NCBI GenBank assembly: GCA_001970855.1
Contig: LSSN01002543.1
Span: forward strand, 1-25,208
Reading direction: 5' to 3'
DNA: 25,208 nt
DNA from: Smittium culicis
Lineage: Eukaryota > Kickxellomycota > Harpellomycetes > Harpellales > Legeriomycetaceae
Positions 1 to 9,190 of the stretch are shown one piece after another; position 1 is the stretch's first letter; every line of letters begins with the position of its first letter. The translations under genes were made by a program, and so were the position numbers. The notes beneath the pieces are model-generated. The model was not told the DNA's origin, made no database searches, and saw only the letters and a list, made by a program, of their open reading frames with translations.

Positions 1-1504
1 ATTTCTATTTTTCGTTGCACGTTTTTGAAGACAATTTCTTATTATTAGATATTGATGTTAATTTTGGAGCTCGTTTTCGAAGTAGTTTTTCGTTGCTCAT
101 TGTTGATTTCGTTTTCAGTTGCACGTTTTTGACTGTTTTTTTGGTAAGTTTCCTGGTTTTTTTTCTTGCTTCTGATTTTTTTATGAATTTATAGTTTACT
201 ATTTATCTTTTAGTTATACATTATTTTCGGTGCTAGAGCTTTATTAATTATATGAGATTTTAAAAATGTCTTGAATCAAATGGAATCTGCTTCACCTCGA
301 TGACTTTCTTTATTTATCATTTGATATGTGTCGTTTTAACGAAATTTAGATGTAAAATTTAGAATGTTTTTGTTTTTTTAGGATGGGCTTTGTTATTTTA
401 TATGTTTTTATTAAATCTTTAATTTACTTATCAACTTCCAATAGTTTATTCACAACTTTTAGCTTATTTTTATGTCTTTTGAAGTCATACTTTTTGATTA
501 TTTTCATTTATCTCCAATTATTTTTCTATGTGGGAATTATTCTTATTTTATGAGCTTTTTTTTTTCTTTATGGGATTTTTTTTTAATTTATGGGCATATA
601 TTTCATACATGGGCATAAAAAATTTTTTGTGGGCAATTTGTCGATTTTCTCCTAAATTTTATCAATCATTGTAATTTTGAAATATAAATAGGTTTTCAAG
701 CTTATAGATGTACTGTGCAATATAATGATCGCAAATTAATATAGAAATGGTATAGATAGAAGATGTATTTACGTAAGCTGAAGCTCTGTTATCTAGATTT
801 ACCATAGTTCCAAGTTATTAATTATTATTAACATCGAGTGACGAACTCATTCAAGAGCTTTATAATCTTTTTAATTAATGAGTCTACAAAAAATAAATAT
901 TTATAATTTGTATTCAACATAGCTAAAATTATTTTTTATTTGAATTTACTACTAACTTATAAAAATTATAAAATAGAAAATAAAAAAAATAGAAGAAATC
1001 GAGACATGTATTAAGAGGTATTTTTATTTTAGGGTGTTGAAATACAATAAATAAAATTTCATAATTATATATTTTAAATTAACTTCAAATAGCCTCAATT
1101 AAATTATATTATCGGCGTTAAAAATTTACAGTTGGTTGTTATATTGCTTTATATTTTTTGTTTTTACATCAAGTAAAATCTTAAAATAAAAAACACAAAT
1201 TTCATAGAGGAAAATTTTTATATAATATAGAAGAAAAAAAATTCTTATTTCTCATTTTCTAGATTTCGAATGTAAGAAAAAAAATTTTTTTGACGATTCA
1301 ATAAATGGAGAATTCGTGTTCAAAGAGATGTCTAGGTTAGATTTTAAATAAAAATATAGTTATACTGAAGATAAATAATTTATCTATTTTATATTATATT
1401 TATAGATTAATAGTTCCTTTTTGCTAACCTTGAATATGTATAATGATATATACTGAAAGTGGTATTTTAATAAGTGATATTTTACTTATTAGATGAATTT
1501 AAAT
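1..1504. other. AT-rich spacer, no gene seen
   Basis: No reading frame of useful length and no spliced exon set was found on either strand. The first 700 bases are T-rich on the plus strand. A 15-base direct repeat, GTTGCACGTTTTTGA, occurs at 14-28 and 118-132, and a related TTTTTCGTTGC core recurs near 86-96. At about 540-650 poly-T runs alternate with ATGGG/ATGGGC blocks, giving an irregular simple-sequence texture. Positions 700-1504 are plain AT-rich sequence that would form the downstream region of the cyclin gene. Confidence 0.6.
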
Positions 1505-2425
1505 TTATTCTGCGTTAGAAACAATGAAATTTTTTTTCCTGCTGTCTTTTTCAATTTTAGAGCTATAGCTTGTACAATTTTTTGAATTAAACCCATAGAT
1601 AGAGTCATACCTATCATTTTTTACAGCATCTCTTTGGTATTCTGTATTTAAAAAAATTTCTTTTTGGATATAATTTTTCTCTGTGTAATTGCTATAAATA
1701 TAATTCTTCATTGATATTTTGCCTAATTTAATTAAATCTTGGTAGTCAACATTTATATCAAACTTCATCAGAAATAGCATCTCAATTTCAAGCGAGTTCA
1801 GCTCTAAGCAAGGTATACCACCTATTTTTGCATAGGTTTTGTTACTAAAAAACACATCTGATAAAAACTTGTGTGAAATGACAACTGCAGTAAGTAAAAA
1901 CCTATGAATGTTGTAAGAGTTAATAAAAAATCCTGAGAATAAATGTGTTTTTTCGTCAGATTTATCGTACCCTTCGCTATCATCTGAATCCATTCCAGAA
2001 ACAAAATATCTACTATTTTTGTTAACTACATAAGTTTTTGACCCACAGTCTATTGGGTTTGGATATTGTATTCTATAGCAATGTTCTTTTTTGTACCCTC
2101 TCCTTTGACTCAGTTCATGAACAATCTTTGATATCTTAATAAAATATAAAAGAACTGATAATAGAACTAGTGGTTCTATTTTTATCTGTTCAGCTAGTTT
2201 AAATAGATAATCAGTTATTGATACTTCTGGTATTGATCGTGAATTAAATGGCGTTATGATTATGTTTCCTGATTTTTGTAGCTTTTTGTCGTTTTTGTTA
2301 ACTAGATTTGTTATTAAGCTACCCATCAAAATTACAATATCCCTTATCTTCGATTTTTCAATGTCAAATCCATTTTCAATCAAGTTGTTGCTAAGAATAC
2401 ATTCCATTTTTTTCAAGTGACCCAT
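1505..2425 (-). CDS. Pho80/Pcl-type cyclin, probable CDK regulatory subunit
   Basis: A single-exon protein of 306 residues. It resembles the Pho80-like cyclin family, which in fungi partners Pho85-type kinases in phosphate and nutrient signalling. Visible family landmarks are SITDYLFKLAEQIK at 69-82, the helix LLSVLLYFIKISKI (88-101), the signature SYNIHRFLLTAVVISHKFLSD (170-190), FFSNKTYAKIGGIP (192-205), and LNSLEIEMLFLMKFDINV (209-226), which closes the first cyclin fold. Between helices, residues about 105-165 form a charged, Asp/Ser-rich insertion longer than usual. The last 75 residues are Asn/Ser/Lys-rich tail with no recognised domain. The first Met is used; Met7 is an alternative. 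An intron inside the insertion cannot be excluded, but the frame stays open throughout. The exact paralogue (Pho80 or another Pcl) cannot be assigned by eye. Confidence 0.85.
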   Translation of the reverse strand: MGHLKKMECILSNNLIENGFDIEKSKIRDIVILMGSLITNLVNKNDKKLQKSGNIIITPFNSRSIPEVSITDYLFKLAEQIKIEPLVLLSVLLYFIKISKIVHELSQRRGYKKEHCYRIQYPNPIDCGSKTYVVNKNSRYFVSGMDSDDSEGYDKSDEKTHLFSGFFINSYNIHRFLLTAVVISHKFLSDVFFSNKTYAKIGGIPCLELNSLEIEMLFLMKFDINVDYQDLIKLGKISMKNYIYSNYTEKNYIQKEIFLNTEYQRDAVKNDRYDSIYGFNSKNCTSYSSKIEKDSRKKNFIVSNAE

Positions 2426-3951
2426 TTGAGGCTACGAGTTTATCGTCTTTATTTAGTGTGTTTATTTATTTTAAAGAACAGGAGAGAGGGCTATTGTATA
2501 AGGTCCTATTTTATTCTTGCGGTTTATTTATAAGCTTTTCTTCTTTTTTTTTGTATTTTATTTATAGTCTATGATATTTTAGGTATTTAATCTTTTCTAC
2601 CAGTTAATAAATATAGCTATTTTCTAGCTTTATATTCAAATATTTATTTTTGTATTACTAGTTAAAAAAAGCAATACGCTTTAAATGCTAGGAAAAATAT
2701 GGTTTTATATGAAACTCTGGGATAAAAAAAATCCTAATTAATGGTCAATTGTAAATAGAAAATGCTACCCGATAAAGAATGAAATATTTGTATCAAAAAT
2801 GGAGCTTTAGTTTACAAATATATATGATATGGAAAAATCCAATTTGAATTTTATTTTTTGAAATATATTATATTCTATCCTGATCTCTCACACACACACT
2901 CTCTTGATTTAGTTGAGATGAGGCTTGCAGGTATATTTACAGTTTCAAATAATGATTCTTGTTTTATTTATTATAAAATATTCTATTTTTGATGTGTATT
3001 TTTTAAAACTAAACATCTACATATATCCTATTTTTATGTTATTTTATAAGGATATTGAGCATTAAACCGAGTTTTAATTTCAAAAATATTTGGTTATATC
3101 TGAAATTAATTCATTTTATCATATTATAATAATATGCAAAATTTTATATTTGGAATAATAAATAAGTTTAATAATTGAAATGGAGATTTTAAATTGTATA
3201 TTGTAGATGATAGATTTATTATCTAGTAACGTGAAAATTTTCTATAATATTTGAGCGATAAAAAATTAAAATTTAAATTTAAAATACTTAAAAATAGTTT
3301 TTAAAAATTATTCAATACTTCAAAAATGAATATTTTCAATATTGAAACACGTGCGTTTTGAAATAACTGCAAAAACATAAATAAAATAAACGAAAAATTG
3401 AAACTATTTGAATAAAAACCACGGATTTGCTATCTTTTTATCGTATATAATAATCAATAGGAGTTATAAAAACTGTTATTAAAAAATAATATTAATAATA
3501 ATTGTTACAAGCCTTCTCCGTATGTGGAAGCTATTATCGAATAATTATTTTTACCCCGGGATGATATTATTGGTCAAAAAATTCATACTAATATTAATCA
3601 ATATTATTTTTTTATTACCTACGTCACAGTTTCTTTTTCTAATTATTAAGTTCAGCTGAAAATGCGTATACTATACTGAATTATTGTAGAATTATTTTTA
3701 GAATAATTTATAAATTTAATTATATGGTTCAAAATGATTAATTATATTATAATTTTTTAGTTATTACGTTATGTTAAAAAAGTACCAATAACGAATTTTA
3801 TGGAACCAGTCTGATCATTAAGTGGCTTAATGTTATTAAATCGTCATATTACTATCCTTGTAATAGAAGGGTTTATTTCTTGTCAGAAAAGTATTTAAAA
3901 TAAAATAATTGGCTAATATTTTATTTTGTTTTATTTTTACTATTTTTTTAT

Positions 3952-4149
3952 CTTTTTCCGGGGCCAACACTGCTAAACTTAATAATAATTAATAATTAAT
4001 AATTAATAAGTATAAAAAAATATAAGCTATTGGGTGTATTTTTTTCAATATCCAACAATAAATTATTATAATTTTATATTAATTTAACAGTTTTTCATTT
4101 GGTTGGATAGTTTTGGTAATTCAAAAAAAGCCAATCGCCCCTGAAAGGG
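3952..4149 (-). repeat. TTAA-associated short repeat, copy A
   Basis: Read on the minus strand it begins next to TTAA (4150-4153) with CCCTTTCAGGGGCGATTGGC and ends with GTTGGCCCCGGAAAAAG. The far side is flanked by TTAT (3948-3951), one base away from TTAA. The two ends are imperfect inverted repeats built around CCCTTTCA/GGGGC. The interior is AT-rich and includes a run of AATAATT units at 3981-4009. Over much of its length it aligns in inverted orientation with copy B at 4756-4956. It has no coding capacity. The structure is like a non-autonomous piggyBac-type MITE (TTAA target, CCC ends), but that class is inferred. Confidence 0.6.
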
Positions 4150-4755
4150 TTAATATGGCATTTAATCAAAATATTAATTCAATAAAAAAAATATTAATAC
4201 ATCTGATGCCAATAAATTAAAGTTAGCACATAAATATCAAATATTTTAATACTCAATATAGCTGATAGCATTTATTGATAATTAGTTATTGATGGTATGT
4301 GTTTGGCGTGGGCGTAGGCGCTTGGGTATGAAGCTTTAATTGATGTGTTAAATTAACTTTTCCGTAACAATAATTTAGCTCGCGCATTAAAATTTAGTGC
4401 GCTTATATTAAAATCATTATTTATTTTTTTTAAAAAAGCTAATTTATTCAATAAAAAAAACGTATTTTTATTACAATAGTAAAATTGCAATATTTAATCT
4501 CAGATATCATCATTTTTTTATCTCAGCACTTTTATGCTCAGTTAAAATAATACTTACTCAATTAAGTGTCTAATACCTTATACAGATAGAAATTTTTATC
4601 CGATATATATTTATATTTAGCATACCATTTGGTGACAATTAAAAATATGCGCACATGGTGAACTATATATAAACTGAACACATCAAGTAACTAACATAGC
4701 AGTGAATAAAATTTCATATCTGAATGCTATCCAGTAAAAAAAATGCTTATTTTAA

Positions 4756-4956
4756 CTCTCTCAGGGGCGGTTGACTTTGTTTTTTTGAACTATCAAAAAT
4801 ATCGAACCAAATGAAAAACTGATAAATTAATAAATTAATATAAAATTATAATAATTTATTATGAATATACAAAATTAGCCCTATAAAAAATTATTTTAAA
4901 TAGGCTTATCCAATTATGATTTTTAAATAAGTTTAAGAGCGTCGGCCCCTATAGGG
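4756..4956 (+). repeat. TTAA-associated short repeat, copy B
   Basis: It starts directly after TTAA (4752-4755) with CTCTCTCAGGGGCGGTTGAC and ends in GTCGGCCCCTATAGGG followed by TTAT (4957-4960). It shares long blocks with copy A in opposite orientation, for example AACCAAATGAAAAACTG and TATAAAATTATAATAATTTA. Its end, AGAGCGTCGGCCCC, matches the end of copy A, AGCAGTGTTGGCCCC. It encodes nothing. A and B together form an inverted pair around a 606 bp spacer. Confidence 0.6.
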
Positions 4957-5151
4957 TTATACAAATAACACTTTAAAAATAAATCAAGTAAATATATGAA
5001 TTAAAAACCTTTAAAATTCAGCCAACGATTTAATCAAAATTTGTAAAAAAGTGCTTGCTTCGTTCAGAATTTTCTATACATTAGTGCTTTTATCAAAATG
5101 TAGAATATTAAAAACTTAATATATTCAAAAATAAATACGCTGTGATTTTAA

Positions 5152-5337
5152 CCCTTTTCCGGAAAGTAGACGTTTTTTAATATACCTTATATAGCCAACT
5201 GCATTCAATAAAATAATATAATTAAGAGACTCGATTAGATATTGGTTTAATGTAGTATAGCAGCAAATAATACAATTTCTGATAAATTACAACTTGACCA
5301 GTAAAAGAAATTTTTAATGAATGTTAACCAGAAAGGG
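5152..5337 (+). repeat. TTAA-associated short repeat, copy C (diverged)
   Basis: It follows TTAA (5148-5151), starts CCCTTTTCCGGAAAGTAGACG-like and ends CCAGAAAGGG followed by TAAA. TATAGCCAACTG near its start matches the sequence AATAGCCAACTG of copy D, read from the minus strand. Its second half, with GTATAGCAGCAAATAA and CCAGTAAAAGAAAT, resembles the sequence just left of copy B (CATAGCAGTGAATAA, CCAGTAAAAAAAAT). It is the least certain of the four copies because the GGGGC core is lost. Confidence 0.4.
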
Positions 5338-5791
5338 TAAAGGTTAGAAAAATATAATTCAACCCCCCCTCCCCTCATCATTCTGATATCCAATGATATT
5401 ACAAATTTAAATACTGCAAAATTCACTAAAGCGTTGCTAAAAGGAATATGTGGAGTTATATTTTACCATTGGCTTAATTAACGCTTTTAAAAAAACCATA
5501 GTAAATACCGAATCTTTATAAAATAAGACCTGTGATCAATATAATGTTTTATTTTACTATTTATTCGATTAAATTTACATTAAAAAACGTCAAATGATCG
5601 TTAAACTGCTATATATTTTTTTGAATTACTCTCCACATTCTAAAATTTTAATTTTAATGAGAGAAAATTGAAAAAAATAAAATCATTTCATTAGGTTTAA
5701 TAAATCTGAGTCAGTACAATGGTTTTGGTTTGAAATTATAGTAATACTTGCATTTGGAGAGGAAAAATTGTAAAATATAAAAAAAATTTCG

Positions 5792-5850
5792 ATTCAGTTA
5801 TTCAGTTATTCATTTCTATCATTTCTATTATTTCAATTATTTCAATTATT
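5792..5850. repeat. Degenerate short tandem repeat
   Basis: A run of roughly 9-10 base units of the kind TTCAGTTAT, TTTCTATCA and TTTCAATTA is repeated about six times. It lies in non-coding spacer and looks like an ordinary microsatellite-type expansion. Confidence 0.55.
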
Positions 5851-7225
5851 ATGAAATCATTTTATTTAGAAGAGAATTTTAATCAATCAAATAATAACAA
5901 TACTATTATTTCTTTTACTAGTTTCGATCCTGAAAAATAGCGTTTCACAGTTATGATAGTTATTTATTTAAATTTAGTAAAACTATTTTCTTCTTGTATT
6001 ATAACCAAATCCAAAAAAAAAACGCTTATAAGTGGCTTATAAATTAGAAGTCGCTTCATTTAGTTGAATTGTGAATAAAACATTTTGTGGTATGATATAT
6101 TAAAATCTTATAGCCTAACCAATATAATATTCTATGAAATATTATGTATTCTAGGCTGTTGAAACTATATGGTAAATTATAATGTATTTACGCATTATAC
6201 AACACATTGATATTGGTTTATATTTAATATTTTTATAAAGAAATTTGAATAGTAACATATTAGATAGTCCGCAGATAAAATTAAAGGTCAATTATTGAAA
6301 AAAAAGTTTTTATTTAATTAGTATTAATATGTTAACTACTCAATAGTCCAATATAACCCTACTACAAAGCCTGAATAAATATTAATTCGCATATACAAAT
6401 TATTTAACTTTTATGAAAGAGTATTCAAAAATAAAATAGAGAATTCATATCTCTAAGCTGACAATTTTATCGACTCTTAAAATCAAAGTAATTATATGAT
6501 AACTCTCAACCCGCTCTACGTGTGTGAAACTATTAGTATCGAGTGTACATTGAGTAGATAGTGTTCAAAAAATAGAGGTATGGAAATCGGTTTAAATATT
6601 CTTTAATTTCAAAGGTATGGTTCCTACAAAGTCAAAGCTAGGTATACCTCAGGATAAAAAAAAGCTGACATTTAGATACCAGTCCAATACATGATTTAAA
6701 AATTATATAAGAAAAATTCATCTGTGGCAGACATTTTATTAAAAAAAAAAAAAGAAGTAAATGGACGTCCAAAGTGTGAATTTTATATGTAATAAATTTT
6801 AAAGCGCGTATAATCGCTACATGAAAAATCTTAATCAACGGCAAATTAAAAAAAAAAAAAGAAGCGAAAAACATGTTTTTAGTATTTGAAATCGAGGGTA
6901 GGTATTTACAAATATATAAAAGTCAAAGTATCGCAATAAAGACTTTAATTAGGAGGATTAAGAATCGTTAACGTGGAGAAAATTTTTTTATTTTGTGGAT
7001 AAATATATGTAAGTGTAGAAGTATTAAATATGATATATCAAAAAAAAAAAATAATAAGCTGAGGAGGAGGGAAGGGTGCTTGAGGATAGTGATGAATAGG
7101 AAAGGTATAAGTTTAGCAAAAACAAAAAAAAACAGGCTATAAATTAGTAGAATGGCGATAATACTCTCCATCACAAAATAAATTCATTACGGCTAAATGT
7201 CTATATGAAAATTTGCGCATGCCAT

Positions 7226-8494
7226 CTATTTTCTAGCACCTCTTTTCCCACGTTTTCTGGCGTTATTTTTGGGTTGGTTGCTGGAAAGTGTGTCACCATT
7301 ATTGTAATCAGGTTCTGCGGTACTGCCGTTCTCTGATTTTGAGTTTTTGTTTGCGGAAGCCGTCTATTTCACACATAAAAATATTTTTGTTTTGGGTATT
7401 TAAGAAATTGAAATTGAAAATCAATCGATGTGATAAAATATAAATTAATGAACGTGGATAGATATGTATATGTATTTGTTGGAGGGGTAGTGAAAACTTA
7501 CAACTCTTTCTGACTCTAAATTTTTTCTTTTATCGTTGATTTTGGCTTTTCTGGCATCCGAGTTGCCACCACCACCAACAGTAAACTCTACATTAATCTT
7601 GCGGCCATTAAGTTCCATCTTGTGGAACTGTAAAGCTTTCTATTACATATTGTTGAAAAATACACCATTAATATTAATATTGTGATAGAATTTTTTTTTT
7701 CTTTGCTTGACTCTCCATTTGATTTTTTAATTATTAGTTTTAAAAAAGAAGTAAAAACATGCAAGCTAAGCAGAGATGAAAATCTAAATTTTATTCTAGA
7801 AATATATAAAAAAATTACTTTGAGGAATATCGGGGAGTCAAATTCCATAAACCCAAACCCTTTAGGCTTTTTAGTGATTTTGTCGGTAATTAGTCTAATG
7901 GAAATAGGTCCTATTATTACAATAAAAAAAATAAAAATTAGCTAGAAAATCAAATGCAATTAAAATTTATATAAACCTTTAAGCATATCAAACAAATATT
8001 TTATTAGAAGATATAATATAAATTACTAGTTGCTTTGAAAAACTCTCTAACTTGTTCTTGGGTTGTGTCATAGGATAAGTTACCTATAAAAGCAGCATAA
8101 TTATTGGTAAGCTAGTTTTATAGAGAAATATAGATTTGGTTTATATGTGTATATATTTACAAAACTAAAGTTTAAAAAAACAAAAATAATTACCTATGAA
8201 CACTAAGTATCGCTGTTTTTTTGGCGCTTCATCAAAGTTTGTTCCGGTTTCATCTTCGTTTTGCTCAATTTCAGGGGCAGCAGTTTCACGTTTTGTTTTT
8301 TGTTTTTTAGGGATCTGTTGATCAATAATCTTTTCATCAGGGTTTGCAGCGTCTGCAGTATCTGACTTTTCACTCTTTCTTTTAGATTTTTTATTTTCGA
8401 TTTTTTGATTATCTGTAGGCTCGGTTTCTGATTTATCTTTAGATCTGAATTTGGCTGCTTTGAGTTGTTTTTTTGTTAGCTTTTTCTCGTCCAT
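7226..8494 (-). CDS. NOP6: Nop6-like nucleolar RRM protein (five exons)
   Basis: Exons rebuilt from splice signals: 8194-8494, 8027-8083, 7819-7910, 7502-7639 and 7226-7363. The total is 726 nt, 242 codons, in frame at every junction; introns are 110, 116, 179 and 138 bp, all GT...AG. The protein is 241 residues, close to yeast Nop6 (about 225). Residues 1-92 are Lys/Glu-rich with basic nuclear-type clusters. One RRM spans about 95-170, with RNP2 YLVFIGNL (96-103) and RNP1 KGFGFMEF (136-143). The stretch NGRKINVEFTVGGGG (161-175) after the RRM is the strongest family mark. The tail ends with a basic KRGKRGARK. Nop6 is a 40S ribosome-biogenesis factor in yeast, so a nucleolar pre-rRNA-binding role is inferred. 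The exon 2/3 donor (residue 120) is the least certain junction. Confidence 0.85.
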
Positions 8495-9190
8495 TGTGGT
8501 TTTTTTTTTGTTGTATTTTTTGTATTACGAAGAGTGTTTGAAATATTATACGTATTGAGATATATTATATATAAATCGAATTTTGGAGATTATATATCTA
8601 AATAATTATATTAGTAGTATAGCTTCTTCTAAAGAGCTTAGGCTAGTAATTGAAAAAAGGTTATTATTTATAATTTTTTACTGATCAATATTTTTTTGAA
8701 CATAAAGGCAATTCCTTTATATGATTCGCTAAAAATATCGTTCATAAAAAAAAAGCGAAAATTTTTTTATTGATTTGGAAATAGAGCTAACATTTTATTA
8801 GTAATATTATTGGCCGATAGATATAGTAAGTATTTAAATAATGGCTTGGAATGAAATTTAGCAGTATAATGTTTAATAGCATCAATAAGTTTGATTATTT
8901 ATATTTAAAGTTCAAAAAAGCTTTCGAGTATATCCAGCAAACTATATTTGGGATTTTGACTCATTTGTAGATTTTTTTTGAATTAAATTAATTTAAAGTT
9001 TAATCAAAATCTCCTTTTTTTTTCGACTATATATGCTACGAGATCAATTTTATTTAGTCAAGAAAAATTGCTTAATTTACATTAAATTTTTGAAAAAACA
9101 TTTAAATAAGATGGGGATGGAATTTAAATACTGTAGAGAAAGGGGAAGTAGCGTGGTATATAATAATTGAATTAAAGAATTAAAAAAGTG
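8495..9190. other. Spacer between NOP6-like and fumarate reductase genes
   Basis: AT-rich sequence with no reading frame, repeat copy or RNA gene that I can see. It should contain the promoter of the Nop6-like gene at its left side and the 3' end of the fumarate reductase transcript at its right side. A TATATTATATATAAATC stretch near 8561-8577 is TATA-like, about 70 bases upstream of the Nop6-like start, but such runs are common here. Confidence 0.5.

Larger units (their letters stand above)
2426..7225. other. 4.8 kb AT-rich gene-poor region with dispersed repeats
   Basis: No convincing coding exon was found on either strand. Short open stretches at 6638-6874 and 6968-7174 (minus) are Phe/Leu-rich translations of A-rich sequence and look spurious. 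The region carries three copies of a short repeat with CCC...GGG ends next to TTAA-like sites (3952-4149, 4756-4956, 5152-5337), a tandem array at 5792-5850, and a short CA tract near 2888. The part nearest 2426 should hold the cyclin promoter, but no element there could be named with confidence. Confidence 0.6.

Noticed and set aside
3350..3356. CACGTG E-box upstream of the cyclin gene, suggesting Pho4-type control
   Set aside because: A single site almost 1 kb away; another CACGTG occurs near 12643 with no matching context, so chance is the simpler reading.
5850..5939. Plus-strand 29-codon open frame (MKSFYLEENF...)
   Set aside because: Too short, next to a tandem repeat, and no splice partner or family match was found.
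6638..7174. Two minus-strand Phe/Leu-rich open frames
   Set aside because: They are translations of A-rich plus-strand runs; there is no family resemblance, and hydrophobic text of this type is expected by chance in such DNA.
7682..7945. Plus-strand open frame of 87 codons
   Set aside because: It is antisense to exon 3 and intron 3 of the Nop6-like gene, which is supported by RNP1 and in-frame splicing.
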